DNA from: Azospirillaceae bacterium
Lineage (GTDB): Bacteria > Pseudomonadota > Alphaproteobacteria > Azospirillales > Azospirillaceae
DNA: 64,000 nt
Direction: 5' to 3'
NCBI GenBank assembly: GCA_035645145.1
Contig: DASQNC010000044.1
Span: 62,001-126,000 of the forward strand
How positions within the stretch are numbered: position 1 is the first letter of the stretch; each line of letters begins with the position of its first letter. Below the pieces are notes generated by a model. It was given only the letters and a program-made list of their open reading frames with translations, was not told the origin of the DNA and did no database searches. Made by a program: the position numbers and the translations under genes. Positions 1-8,579 of the stretch are shown here, in pieces.

Positions 1-134
1 CCGAGGTCCGTGACCTGGCCGTCGATATCGCCGTCCAGGCCAGCCGCGAAATCCTCGAGGCGAACCTCAAGGGCACAGCGGCCACCCAGTTGGTTGACGA
101 CGCCATCGCGAACCTGCCGGGCAAACTGCACTAG
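1..134 (+). CDS. atpF: F0F1 ATP synthase subunit b, C-terminal end (partial)
   Basis: The window opens inside this gene; codons run in frame from base 3 to a TAG stop. The visible 43 residues include VRDLAVDIAVQASREIL and end NLPGKLH. This matches the C-terminal delta-binding part of alphaproteobacterial ATP synthase b subunits, which form the peripheral stalk linking membrane-bound F0 to F1. The start, the membrane anchor and the rest of the atp cluster lie to the left. A strong intrinsic terminator follows 34 bases after the stop, so this is the last gene of its transcript. The call rests on a short tail, but the ending is characteristic. Confidence 0.8.
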   Translation, partial: EVRDLAVDIAVQASREILEANLKGTAATQLVDDAIANLPGKLH

Positions 135-168
135 CCGGACGGTTCCGCATCCCGCCGCGTGAAGATCA

Positions 169-200
169 CGGCGCCGGTCCCCAGGGACCGGCGCCGTTTT
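169..200 (+). terminator. Intrinsic terminator after atpF
   Basis: A perfect 12-bp GC stem (169-180 with 185-196) around the loop CCAG is followed directly by TTTT. It ends the transcript of the ATP synthase gene just upstream. Confidence 0.9.
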
Positions 201-242
201 CCATTGGAGAAGCCCCATTCCCCGGCCGGAGGCCGCACACCG

Positions 243-1022
243 TCAATCCGCCGCCCCCGAGCGCCCCTCCCCGGAACGCAACGCCTCGGAACGAGCCACC
301 GTCCGGCTCCTTTCCGCTCCGTTGTCGGCGATCTCGCGGACCAGTTTCGCCATCAACGCCCCCAGAAACTCCCGCCGGCTCTCGGCGGCCACGACGAAGG
401 CGCCGGCACCGCCGATCACGTCCTGCTCGAAATGGGTGCGCAGCGGCACGCCCTGCACCGCCAGCCGCCCCTCCGGCGGCTGCACGACAAGACCGTTGAT
501 GGTGACCCCGTGCGCCACCGCGTCGTCACGCGCCGCACGCACCGGACGCCCCCCGAAGTGCGCCCCGTCCGCGGAGACGTCGATGACCCTGCGCTCGCCT
601 TCGTAGGCATTGGCGGTCATCAGGCGCAGGCCGTAGTCGATCGCCCCGGAGATGGAATTCCAGCCCCGGGCCGCACGGGGGGCGGCCGTCAGGCGTACGC
701 CGAACGCCCGTGCATCCTCCTCGCCGCGGATCAAGGTCCAATCGGCGATCACATGCTGACTGTCCGCCCCGCCCCACTCCAGGTACACGACCGCGATGCG
801 AGCGTGCCGGCCGGACCGGACGGCATCGATGACCGGCCCGCTTGCCAGGGCCTGGGCATAGCCTTCGCGCTGGAAGCGCAACTCCTCGTCGTCGATGGAC
901 CCCGACCCGTCGGCGGCGAGGACCAGTTCGAGGTCCACCGGTTCCGCGGCGCGGGCCGGAACGTGGACACCTGGATGTTGGGAGGCGAGGAGCAGGACCG
1001 CGGCGACGGACGGCAGGCGCAT
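243..1022 (-). CDS. DUF1194 (von Willebrand A-like) secreted protein
   Basis: The 259-residue product starts with a Sec-type signal peptide ending near residue 25 (VPARAA). A VWA-like fold follows, with a DGSGS metal-site motif at residues 38-42 and the family sequences VIADWTLI and RRVIDVSADG. It should be periplasmic or secreted; its ligand is unknown. A second DUF1194 gene lies on the other strand at 5878-6639 and is clearly related, but that copy reads VIDVSGDG where this one reads VIDVSADG. The C-terminal 30 residues are Arg/Ser-rich and not conserved between the two. The gene stands alone, convergent with the ATP synthase terminator. Confidence 0.85.
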   Translation of the reverse strand: MRLPSVAAVLLLASQHPGVHVPARAAEPVDLELVLAADGSGSIDDEELRFQREGYAQALASGPVIDAVRSGRHARIAVVYLEWGGADSQHVIADWTLIRGEEDARAFGVRLTAAPRAARGWNSISGAIDYGLRLMTANAYEGERRVIDVSADGAHFGGRPVRAARDDAVAHGVTINGLVVQPPEGRLAVQGVPLRTHFEQDVIGGAGAFVVAAESRREFLGALMAKLVREIADNGAERSRTVARSEALRSGEGRSGAAD

Positions 1023-1247
1023 GGCTTGCTCCTTCCTGACGGGTGCGTCGAGCCTAACGGCAAGGGGAAACCCCGGCTATTCCCCGCAAGGCCAAGGGAC
1101 GACGCAAGTGCGCGGATGGAACACCGGCCTCTCGCCAACCACCTTGCGTATCGGCTATGGTCACGCCGCCACTTCCTTGCTGGCGTGCCACGATGGACGG
1201 AGACCGTGGGTAGCCACCCTCCCGGTCCGGACTATCCGGAACCGACG

Positions 1248-1904
1248 ATGCATGGGGCCAATGCAGCCCACGACCATACTGTTGGCGGCCAACGCGCCTC
1301 GGACATCCTCGTCCACTTCGTCACGACGTTCCCGGGCGAGGAAATCAGCATGGCGGATTTCGTGGCGGCCCTGGGGCACCGGGCATTCGGCCTGCTCCTG
1401 CTCCTGGTCAGCCTGCCCACCGCGCTGCCGATTCCGGGCATCTCGTCGGTTCTCGGCCTGCCGTTGATCCTGTTCGGCGCGCAGATGCTGCTGGGCTTTC
1501 CCCGGCCGCACATTCCGGCCCGGCTCGCCCGGGTACGGATCGAGCGGCGCAAGCTGGTCGAGGCCATGGGCCGCGCCGTCCCGTACCTGCGCCGTGCCGA
1601 GCGCCTGCTCCGCCCCCGGGCCAAGGGCCTGACCGGCACCACCGCCGAACGGGCGGTCGGGGCGATGACGCTCCTGCTCGGCTTAATCCTCATCCTGCCC
1701 ATCTGGGGCGGCAACCTGCTGCCCGCCGTCTCCATCGCCGCCATGGCATTGGGCATGGTCGAGCGCGATGGCATGTTCGTTCTGGGAGGCCTCGGCCTCG
1801 GCCTCGTCTCCACACTGCTGGTCGGCACGGTCGTCGCCTTCGGCGCGGCGGCCTTGGCCTACGGGGCCGACCTCGTTTCCCGTCTCGCCGGTCTGTTCGG
1901 CTAA
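1248..1904 (+). CDS. ExoD-family exopolysaccharide synthesis membrane protein
   Basis: The 218-residue protein belongs to the ExoD family. It has a short soluble N-terminus, then GHRAFGLLLLLVSLPTALPI and several hydrophobic segments, including one near GAMTLLLGLILILPIWGG. ExoD was named in Sinorhizobium for exopolysaccharide and alkali-tolerance phenotypes; its biochemical role is unsettled. The ATG at 1248 is chosen because the open frame to its left is only the mirror of the DUF1194 gene. The next gene begins 16 bases after the stop, and its Shine-Dalgarno AAGGAAG overlaps this stop codon, so the two are probably co-transcribed. Confidence 0.85.
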   Translation: MHGANAAHDHTVGGQRASDILVHFVTTFPGEEISMADFVAALGHRAFGLLLLLVSLPTALPIPGISSVLGLPLILFGAQMLLGFPRPHIPARLARVRIERRKLVEAMGRAVPYLRRAERLLRPRAKGLTGTTAERAVGAMTLLLGLILILPIWGGNLLPAVSIAAMALGMVERDGMFVLGGLGLGLVSTLLVGTVVAFGAAALAYGADLVSRLAGLFG

Positions 1905-1920
1905 GGAAGTGCACCGTCCG

Positions 1921-3228
1921 ATGGTCTGGGAACTGGTCATCATCGTCCTGCTGGTGCTGGTCAACGGCTTCTTCTCCATGTCGGAGATGGCCGTCGTCTC
2001 ATCGCGCCGGGTCCGTCTCCAGCAGATCGCGACCGATCGCAGGAGCACAGGGGCCAAGGCCGCGTTGAAGCTGGTCGACGATCCGTCCAACTTCCTGTCC
2101 ACAGTGCAGATCGGCATCACGCTGATCGGGATCCTGGCGGGTGCGTTCTCGGGTGCCACGATCGCCGGCCGCCTTGCCCAATGGCTGAACCAGTTTGCCT
2201 TGATCGCGCCCAATGGCGATGCGGTCGCCATCGCGCTGGTCGTCATGGGCATCACCTTCCTGTCCCTGGTTCTGGGCGAACTGGTCCCGAAGCGGATGGC
2301 GCTCGGCAATGCCGAGGCGATCGCCGCACGGGTGGCGCGGCCCATGCGGATCGTGTCGTGGGTAACCTATCCGGCCGTCTGGCTGCTGGGTGTGGCCACC
2401 AGCGGGATCCTGCGGCTGCTCGGCCAGCGGGGCAGCCGCGAGCAGACGGTGACCGAAGAGGAGGTCAAGAGCCTGATCGCCGAAGGCACGCTCCGCGGCG
2501 TCTTCGAACCCGAGGAAAAGAAGCTGATCGACGGCGTGCTTCGGCTCGCCGACCGCACCGCGCGCTCAATCATGACGCCGCGCCCGGACATCGTCTGGCT
2601 GGACCTGGGGGACGAGCCGCAGCAGATCATGCAGGAGATCCGCGCGTCGGGGCATTCCCGGTTCGTGGTCAGCCGCGGCGACATCGACGAGGTGGTGGGC
2701 ATCGTCCAGTCCAAGGACCTGCTGGACCGCATGATCCAGGGCCATCCGTTCGACCTGATGGCGGCCATGAAGAAGCCGCTGATCGTCCACGACGGCACCC
2801 CCGTCCTGCGCCTGTTGGAGTTGTTCCGGCAGTCCTCGCTGCACATGGCCGTCGTCGTGGACGAGTACGGCAGCGTCGAAGGCCTGGTCACCGTGACCGA
2901 CATCATGTCGGCCATCGCGGGGGAATTCCCCGAAGCCGGTGATGCCACCGCCGGCATCGTCCAGCGCGAGGACGGCTCCTGGCTGATCAACGGCATGACG
3001 CCGATCGACGAGGTCGAGGCGCTGATCGGCGAGCGCAGCATGCGCGGGGACGGCGATTTCCACACGATCGCAGGCTTCGTGCTGGCGGAACTGGGTCACC
3101 TGCCGCGACCGGCCGAGCATTTCGTCTGGCGCGACCACCGGTTCGAGGTCATCGACATGGACGGCCGCCGGATCGACAAGGTCCTGATCGTACCGCCGAT
3201 GCAGCGCTTCGAGGAGGACGAGGCCTGA
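1921..3228 (+). CDS. CNNM/CorC (HlyC) family membrane protein with CBS pair
   Basis: The 435-residue protein has the standard order of this family. A DUF21/CNNM transmembrane domain with about four hydrophobic segments covers residues 1-190 (VLVNGFFSMSEMAVVSSRR near the start). A CBS pair follows around 210-330 (SIMTPRPDIVWLD, AVVVDEYGSVEGLVTVTDI), then a C-terminal CorC/HlyC domain. Members are linked to Mg2+ and other divalent cation homeostasis, often called hemolysin homologues. The ATG at 1921 gives the correct membrane N-terminus; AAGGAAG lies about ten bases upstream. A shorter CorC protein without the membrane domain is at 48866-49792. Confidence 0.9.
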   Translation: MVWELVIIVLLVLVNGFFSMSEMAVVSSRRVRLQQIATDRRSTGAKAALKLVDDPSNFLSTVQIGITLIGILAGAFSGATIAGRLAQWLNQFALIAPNGDAVAIALVVMGITFLSLVLGELVPKRMALGNAEAIAARVARPMRIVSWVTYPAVWLLGVATSGILRLLGQRGSREQTVTEEEVKSLIAEGTLRGVFEPEEKKLIDGVLRLADRTARSIMTPRPDIVWLDLGDEPQQIMQEIRASGHSRFVVSRGDIDEVVGIVQSKDLLDRMIQGHPFDLMAAMKKPLIVHDGTPVLRLLELFRQSSLHMAVVVDEYGSVEGLVTVTDIMSAIAGEFPEAGDATAGIVQREDGSWLINGMTPIDEVEALIGERSMRGDGDFHTIAGFVLAELGHLPRPAEHFVWRDHRFEVIDMDGRRIDKVLIVPPMQRFEEDEA

Positions 3229-3288
3229 CCCGCTCGGCCGCGGTCCGATCCGCCGGATCGGTGCGGCGGGCCGGCTCCGCAGGTGCGG

Positions 3289-3786
3289 TCAAGCGCTCAG
3301 GGGAACGTCGTCCAGCTTCCGCACGTCCAGGACGGTGAAGCCGTCATCCGCGGGGTAACGGCGCTCCACCCGCTGGCGCGCCCGCGCGGCGGAGGACTCC
3401 CAGACCATGAAATCCAAATCGGCCCCGCCCTCACCGTGCACGACCGTGATGGCCCAGGGCACGTCGCGGCCGACGACCCGGCGTTCCGACAGGGTGACGA
3501 GCAGGCGGGTGGTCCCCTTGGCCTCTTCCAGCCGGCGCTGTGCCGCCCGCACCCTCTGTTCGGCCTCCGCGCGCCGCCGCAGCTCCTTCGTCCAATGACG
3601 CCGAATGGCAAGGGAATCCCTTGCCAGCCTGCGGACATGCCCGCTGGCCGCGCGTGCGCGCCGACGCAGGCCGTTCAAACTGTCCGGCCCCCTGTTGACC
3701 ATCCGATCAATGCTCCACGCGACCCGGCACACGGCAAGAACCAGGCAAAGCCACCCCACGGCGATGAAGGTGGCATCGTTGGTCAT
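3289..3786 (-). CDS. Membrane-anchored coiled-coil protein, second of a coupled pair
   Basis: I do not recognise this 165-residue product. It has one N-terminal hydrophobic segment (FIAVGWLCLVLAVCRVAW), a basic charged helical stretch at about residues 35-85, and a compact C-terminal domain (PWAITVVHGEGGADLDFMVW, then QRVERRYPADDGFTVLDVRK). That C-terminal layout matches the end of the upstream gene: aromatic-A-(I/V)-T followed by QRVE..P...GF.VLD. The ATG overlaps the upstream stop by four bases (ATGA), so translation is coupled and the pair may act as a complex at the inner membrane. Confidence 0.65.
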   Translation of the reverse strand: MTNDATFIAVGWLCLVLAVCRVAWSIDRMVNRGPDSLNGLRRRARAASGHVRRLARDSLAIRRHWTKELRRRAEAEQRVRAAQRRLEEAKGTTRLLVTLSERRVVGRDVPWAITVVHGEGGADLDFMVWESSAARARQRVERRYPADDGFTVLDVRKLDDVPLSA

Positions 3787-4376
3787 GCCGCAAGTCTTGA
3801 CGCGGGTTGCCGGAAGAATGGTCGGGCGGCCCGAACCGCGTCGCGCAGGACGGGATGCGCTTCGGCGAGATCGAGCACGTCGAACCCCATCGACATCGGG
3901 AACACGCTTTCGACCCGCTGCTTTGCGGTCCGCCGGTCGGCCGCCTGGACCAGAACGGTTTGGGATCGCGACCACGCGGCGTCGAACATCGAATGGTCCA
4001 TGCCGCGGCTGAGGCTGATGTTGACTTGGCGGTTGACCATCGTGACCGCCCAAATCCCCTCGCCGGTGTCCTCCCCAAACCACCCCACGACGCGTACCTG
4101 CCGCAGTCCGCTCGGCAGTTCGCGGCAGGTGCGGTCGAGGCGGACGATCTCGCGGTCGAGGCTCCGGATCTCGCGGGCCAAAGCCTCGATCTCAAAACGC
4201 CTGTCCTCGATGCGTTTGTGGAAGGCGGCGACGAACCGGGGGCAGAGCCGGAGAACCCGGTGGTCCCGGTCCACCCTCATCCGCCGCACATATGCCTGCT
4301 CGACGAACCCGGCAATGGGGCCGGTCGCACCGACCAGCACGATTGCACCGAGAATAAGGAGCAGGCCGAGGATCAT
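3783..4376 (-). CDS. Membrane-anchored coiled-coil protein, first of a coupled pair
   Basis: No family is recognised for this 197-residue product. It begins with a transmembrane helix (ILGLLLILGAIVLVG). A predicted coiled coil follows at about residues 50-90 (RIEDRRFEIEALAREIRSLD), then a C-terminal domain containing IWAVTMVNRQVNISL and QRVESVFPMSMGFDVLDLAEA. The same two blocks recur in the gene translated after it, so the two look like diverged duplicates. An ATG overlap couples them. The 109 bp upstream to rodA is relatively AT-rich and probably holds the promoter, but I could not fix the -35/-10 boxes. Confidence 0.65.
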   Translation of the reverse strand: MILGLLLILGAIVLVGATGPIAGFVEQAYVRRMRVDRDHRVLRLCPRFVAAFHKRIEDRRFEIEALAREIRSLDREIVRLDRTCRELPSGLRQVRVVGWFGEDTGEGIWAVTMVNRQVNISLSRGMDHSMFDAAWSRSQTVLVQAADRRTAKQRVESVFPMSMGFDVLDLAEAHPVLRDAVRAARPFFRQPASRLAA

Positions 4377-4485
4377 TCCCTCAGAGTGATCTCACCCATA
4401 TCGAAAGTAAACAACCCTTAACCATTCGCAGAGGTTGTAACCACTTGGTGGCTGGGCAAAGTCTGCCGCCCGGACCATCGGCGGG

Positions 4486-5637
4486 CTACTCGGAAATCCC
4501 GTTCCGAGGAATGCGGACATCCCGGTGGACCGAGGCACTGAGGAGAACCCCGCATCCCAGGAGCAGCGTCAGCATGGCCGTGCCGCCGTACGACACGAGC
4601 GGCAGCGGAATGCCCACCACCGGGATCAGGCCGGTGACCATGGCGACGTTCACGCATACGTAAAGGAAGAACGAGGTGGTGAGGCCGATCGCCACCAGCC
4701 GGGCGAACTGGGAGCGCCCCGACAGCGCGATCACGACCCCGTACACCAACAAAAGCAGGTAGAGGCCGAGCAGCGCCAAGCCTCCGACCATGCCGAATTC
4801 CTCGGACAGCACGACGAAAATGAAGTCGGTGTGCTTTTCGGGCAGGAACATGAGCTGGCTTTGGCTGCCCTGCCCGAAGCCCTTTCCGAACAGCCCGCCG
4901 GAGCCGAGCGCAATCTTCGACTGGATGATGTTGTACCCGGCACCGAGCGGATCGGCTTCCGGGTCCAGGAACGTGTAGACCCGGCGCTTCTGGTAATCGT
5001 GCATGAATTCCCAGCCGACCGGAATCGCCCCGAGCCCGCCGCAAATCACCACCGCGAACTTCCAGAGACGGACGCCGGCGGCGAAAAAGATGGCACCGCT
5101 TCCCAGCAGCAGCAGCGTCGCCGTTCCCAGGTTCGGCTGCAGCAGGACCAGACCCACCGGCACCAGCACCAGGATGAGCGGTGGAACCAGGACCAGGGGG
5201 CGGCGCACCTGCTCGAGCGTCAAACCGTGGAAATAGCGGGCCAGGACCAGAACCAGGGCGATCTTCATCAGCTCCGAGGGCTGGAGCACGAAGAAGCCCA
5301 GATCGATCCAGCGTTGGGCCCCCATGCCGATGCGCCCCATCGCCTCGACGATCACCAGCAGCACAAGGACCACGCCATAGATCGCGTAGGCCGCCCGCAT
5401 GTAGAGGCGAATGTCGATGAGCGCGGCCACCAGCATCAGGGCGAACCCTGGCAGGGACCGCACCAGCTGCCGCCCGGCCCAGGGATCCCAGGACTCGCCG
5501 CCCGCCGAATACAGCATCGCCACGCCGACCGCGGCGATGGCGCAGATCAGCAGCACCAGGCCCCAGTTCACGAGCCGGAGCTTCTGGCGGATCGTCAGGC
5601 GGGTCTCTTCGGACCGGTTGAGACCGGTGAGGGCCAT
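4486..5637 (-). CDS. rodA: Rod-shape SEDS peptidoglycan glycosyltransferase RodA
   Basis: The 383-residue, ten-helix SEDS protein is typical of RodA. It contains GAQRWIDLGFFVLQPSELMKI, the LQPNLGTA motif, HTDFIFVVLSEEFGMVGG and LPLVSYGGTAML. It polymerises lipid II into glycan strands with PBP2 during lateral wall growth. The ATG at 5637 (MALTGLNRSEE) is preferred over longer in-frame starts because it gives the usual short cytoplasmic N-terminus. In many alphaproteobacteria rodA is the last gene of mreB-mreC-mreD-mrdA-rodA. Here both sides are unrelated genes, so it has been separated from its usual partners or they lie elsewhere. Confidence 0.95.
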   Translation of the reverse strand: MALTGLNRSEETRLTIRQKLRLVNWGLVLLICAIAAVGVAMLYSAGGESWDPWAGRQLVRSLPGFALMLVAALIDIRLYMRAAYAIYGVVLVLLVIVEAMGRIGMGAQRWIDLGFFVLQPSELMKIALVLVLARYFHGLTLEQVRRPLVLVPPLILVLVPVGLVLLQPNLGTATLLLLGSGAIFFAAGVRLWKFAVVICGGLGAIPVGWEFMHDYQKRRVYTFLDPEADPLGAGYNIIQSKIALGSGGLFGKGFGQGSQSQLMFLPEKHTDFIFVVLSEEFGMVGGLALLGLYLLLLVYGVVIALSGRSQFARLVAIGLTTSFFLYVCVNVAMVTGLIPVVGIPLPLVSYGGTAMLTLLLGCGVLLSASVHRDVRIPRNGISE

Positions 5638-5877
5638 GGCAGCGCCATCATGGTTACCACAGATGTCTAGCACCTCGCCGCCTCCGCGGTCGAGTGCAAC
5701 GGATCCGACGCGGCCGCGCGGCCGTCGCGTCCCCGGTGCGCTCCATCCCCGGCGGACGGTGACCAAAGGGGTATGGCCGGCGGGATAGGGGCCATGAGGC
5801 CCGCCCGGGCGTGTTCAATGCCTGGAACCATTCCGGTCCCTCCGCCGCGATGGGGCCGGCCGCAGGAGACCCCCCCC

Positions 5878-6639
5878 ATGCGCAGCCGCTTCGTCGCCGT
5901 GGCCTTGTGTCTGCCCGTTTCCGCGATGGCCACCCTATGCGCCGATATGCCTCCGGCCATGGCCGAGGACATGTCCGTGGACGTGGAATTGGCGCTGGCG
6001 GTGGACGTGTCCGGCAGCGTGGACGAGGAAGAGGCGCGATTGCAGCGCGAAGGCTACATCGCCGCCATCACCGACCCGGAGGTGCTGGACGCGATCCGTG
6101 GCGGCACCATCGGCCGGATCGCGGTGGCGTATTTCGAGTGGTCCGGCGACTCCTACCAACGTGTCGTCGCGTCCTGGACATTGATCCAGGACGAGCAGTC
6201 GGCCGGGACCTTCGCTTCGACCCTCGCGGAGGCCCCCTACGTCACCGGCCGCTGGACATCGCTCTCCGGGGGCATCGATTTCGCCGCAACCCTGATGGAG
6301 GGCAATGGCTACGAAGGCTTGCGCCGCGTCATCGACGTTTCCGGCGACGGCTACAACAACAGTGGCCGCCCGGTCACCATGGCCCGCGACGACGCCGTGG
6401 CCCGCGGGATCACCATCAACGGGCTGCCGATCCTGAACGATCGCCCGAACCCCTGGGGTGGGCAGCCGCCCATGGACCTGGACAAATACTTCGAGGAGAA
6501 CGTGATCGGGGGGCCCGGCGCCTTCATCGTGCCCGCCCGCGATTTCCGTGACTTCGGGCGGGCGATCCGGGCGAAGCTGATTCGCGAGATCGCGAACCTC
6601 GTCCGCACCCCGGCCCCGCACCTCGCGCAGGCACCCTGA
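5878..6639 (+). CDS. DUF1194 (von Willebrand A-like) secreted protein, second copy
   Basis: The 253-residue product has a signal peptide (MRSRFVAVALCLPVSA, cleavage near AMA at 27-29), then a VWA-like fold with DVSGS at residues 43-47 and the block RRVIDVSGDGYNN. It ends with the usual KLIREIA helix. An AGGAG at 5864-5868 fixes the ATG at 5878 rather than the in-frame ATG at 5773. It is a paralogue of the gene at 243-1022, aligning through most of its length. It should be periplasmic; function unknown. It is transcribed divergently from rodA. Confidence 0.9.
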   Translation: MRSRFVAVALCLPVSAMATLCADMPPAMAEDMSVDVELALAVDVSGSVDEEEARLQREGYIAAITDPEVLDAIRGGTIGRIAVAYFEWSGDSYQRVVASWTLIQDEQSAGTFASTLAEAPYVTGRWTSLSGGIDFAATLMEGNGYEGLRRVIDVSGDGYNNSGRPVTMARDDAVARGITINGLPILNDRPNPWGGQPPMDLDKYFEENVIGGPGAFIVPARDFRDFGRAIRAKLIREIANLVRTPAPHLAQAP

Positions 6640-6702
6640 TGGGCGGTGTGCCGACGGGCAGGCCAATGGGGGGCCCATGCCGCCCGGGGCGACGCGCCCC
6701 CC

Positions 6703-7296
6703 CTAGTCCAGCACCTCGTCCGGGTAGACGCCCCAAACCTCCTGGCGGGTGAGCCAGCCACGGCGCCCCCCGGCCTCAACCTCGCACCACTCGGCCTTGC
6801 AGCGGCGCAGGCGTGCGACGACGCCCGGTTCGGCACGGGCCACGGGCGCCGCCGTCGGCGAGGCGGACGCGCGCAATGTCCGGATCTCGCCCACGACGAT
6901 CACGGTGCGCCGCTTGCCGCCGGAGAGCAGGGATTGGTGGACCCAGCCCTCGGTGCCCTCGATGTCGCGGATCCGGCGCCACGTGTCGAACTCGGCCGTG
7001 ATCTCCACCGGCAGGTCCCGGCGGCGGAACACCCATTCCACCGGATAGCGGGGTCCGGGCCCCGCCCGAAGGTTGACCTCCTCGGCCCGCAGCACGACGA
7101 AGCGCGGGATCGGCAGTCCGGTACCGGCGGGAACGCCGGGTGCCACCTGCTGGCGCCCCCCCGCGACATCCTGCGCGACCGCCGGCATGCACGCGAGCAA
7201 GACGGCGACGCCAAACCCGGCCGCAACGACCCCCCCCGCGGCAAGCCTTGCCGCGACGACCAGTCCGGCCATTCCGCTGCGCCACGCGCCCCGCAT
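6703..7296 (-). CDS. Secreted SH3-domain protein
   Basis: The 197-residue product has a long N-terminal export signal (hydrophobic core about residues 25-38, probable cleavage after AVA before QD). Two bacterial SH3-like segments follow: one with VNLRAGPGPRYPVEWVFRRR, ending GWVHQSLLSGG, and a shorter one with CKAEWCEVEAGGRRGWL. Such proteins usually act in the periplasm on or near the cell wall. The arrangement, divergent from a D-2-hydroxyacid dehydrogenase gene, recurs in many alphaproteobacteria. Two cysteines (CKAEWC) could form a disulfide. Confidence 0.85.
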   Translation of the reverse strand: MRGAWRSGMAGLVVAARLAAGGVVAAGFGVAVLLACMPAVAQDVAGGRQQVAPGVPAGTGLPIPRFVVLRAEEVNLRAGPGPRYPVEWVFRRRDLPVEITAEFDTWRRIRDIEGTEGWVHQSLLSGGKRRTVIVVGEIRTLRASASPTAAPVARAEPGVVARLRRCKAEWCEVEAGGRRGWLTRQEVWGVYPDEVLD

Positions 7297-7494
7297 CGAC
7301 CTGCCCCGAAGTAAAAGACCGAACGGAGTATCTGGGCTCAGCCGACCGGGTCAAGTCGTCGGCGTCCTGGTCTTCAAGACGTCCCAGTCCCAACAGTCCG
7401 GGATCCAGCACATTCGGGAACCGTACCCGCCCACGCCGGGCGCCCCCGAATGACAGACCGGGCCCCGCCGCCCCGCGAGCCGCACGGATCCGCC

Positions 7495-8484
7495 ATGACC
7501 GATCGCCGGAAACCCGTCGTCGTCGTCACCCGCCAGCTGCCGGACGTGATCGAGACGCGCATGATGGAGCTGTTCGACACGCGGCTGAACCACGACGACC
7601 GGCGGATGTCCGCCGCGGAGTTGGCCGAGGCGGTGCGGACGGCGGACGTGCTGGTCCCCACCGTGACCGACCGGATCGATGCTCCGCTGCTGGACCAGGC
7701 AGGCCCGCGGCTGAAACTGGTGGCGTCCTTCGGCACCGGCGTCGACCACATCGACCTGCGCGCGGCGCGGGCCCGCGGGATCGCTGTCACCAACACGCCG
7801 GGCGTGCTGACCGAGGACACGGCGGACATGACCATGGCGCTGATCCTGGCGGTCGCCCGCCGCATGGGCGAAGGCGAACGGCTGGTGCGTGCGGGCACTT
7901 GGCAGGGCTGGGGGCCGACGACGATGCTCGGCCAGCGCATCTGGGGCAAGCGGCTCGGGATCATCGGGCTGGGCCGAATCGGCCGGGCGGTGGCGCGGCG
8001 TGCGCGGGCCTTCGGCATGTCCATCCACTACCACAACCGCCGCCGCGTCCATCCCGAGGTGGAGGCCGAGCTGGAGGCAACCTATTGGGAGAGCCTGGAC
8101 CAGATGCTCGCCCGCATGGACGTGGTGTCCATCAACTGCCCCCACACCCCGGCCACCTACCACCTGCTGAACGCCCGCCGCCTCAAGCTCCTGCGGCCGC
8201 ATGTGGTGGTCGTGAACACGTCGCGCGGCGAGGTGGTGGACGAGGCGGCGCTGGCCCGCATGCTGCAGAAGGGCGAACTGGCCGGCGCCGGCCTGGACGT
8301 CTACGAGCGGGAGCCGGCCGTCAATCCGAAGCTGTTGGGGCTGGAGAACGTCATGCTGCTGCCGCACATGGGGTCGGCCACCATCGAGGGCCGCATCGGC
8401 ATGGGCGAGCGGGTGATCGTCAACATCCGCAGCTTCTGGGACGGCCACAGCCCGCCCGACCGCGTGATCGGAACGGAGTTCTAA
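7495..8484 (+). CDS. D-2-hydroxyacid dehydrogenase (glyoxylate/hydroxypyruvate reductase type)
   Basis: This 329-residue NAD(P)-dependent dehydrogenase has a Rossmann motif GLGRIGRAV near residue 158. The catalytic Arg (TSRGEV, about 243), Glu (YEREP, about 271) and His (LPHMGSAT, about 290) of the D-isomer-specific family are all present. It probably reduces glyoxylate or hydroxypyruvate to the D-hydroxyacid in the cytoplasm; exact substrate choice cannot be read from sequence. An in-frame ATG at 7450 would add 15 Pro/Arg-rich residues. The inner ATG at 7495 is chosen because MTDRRKPVVVVTRQLP starts directly before the first strand; neither has a clear Shine-Dalgarno. Confidence 0.9.
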   Translation: MTDRRKPVVVVTRQLPDVIETRMMELFDTRLNHDDRRMSAAELAEAVRTADVLVPTVTDRIDAPLLDQAGPRLKLVASFGTGVDHIDLRAARARGIAVTNTPGVLTEDTADMTMALILAVARRMGEGERLVRAGTWQGWGPTTMLGQRIWGKRLGIIGLGRIGRAVARRARAFGMSIHYHNRRRVHPEVEAELEATYWESLDQMLARMDVVSINCPHTPATYHLLNARRLKLLRPHVVVVNTSRGEVVDEAALARMLQKGELAGAGLDVYEREPAVNPKLLGLENVMLLPHMGSATIEGRIGMGERVIVNIRSFWDGHSPPDRVIGTEF

Positions 8485-8517
8485 GGCCGCCGAGCACATG
8501 TATTCATGTGCCCGGCC
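8485..8517. terminator. Hairpin between convergent dehydrogenase and TerB-like genes
   Basis: An inverted repeat GCACATG-TATT-CATGTGC (8494-8511) is flanked by GGCC at 8485-8488 and GGCC at 8514-8517, which extend the pairing. It begins immediately after the dehydrogenase stop. There is no T-run, so termination would be inefficient or rely on other factors. Confidence 0.5.
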
Positions 8518-8579
8518 AGGTTCCTCATGCGCCGGCGCTCCTGTGGAGCTTGGCCCGCGCCAGCGGCCTACGCCAAGGC

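Noticed and set aside
159-1247. N-terminal extension of the ExoD-like frame
   Set aside because: This part is antisense to the DUF1194 gene and includes the atpF terminator; the family start is the ATG at 1248.
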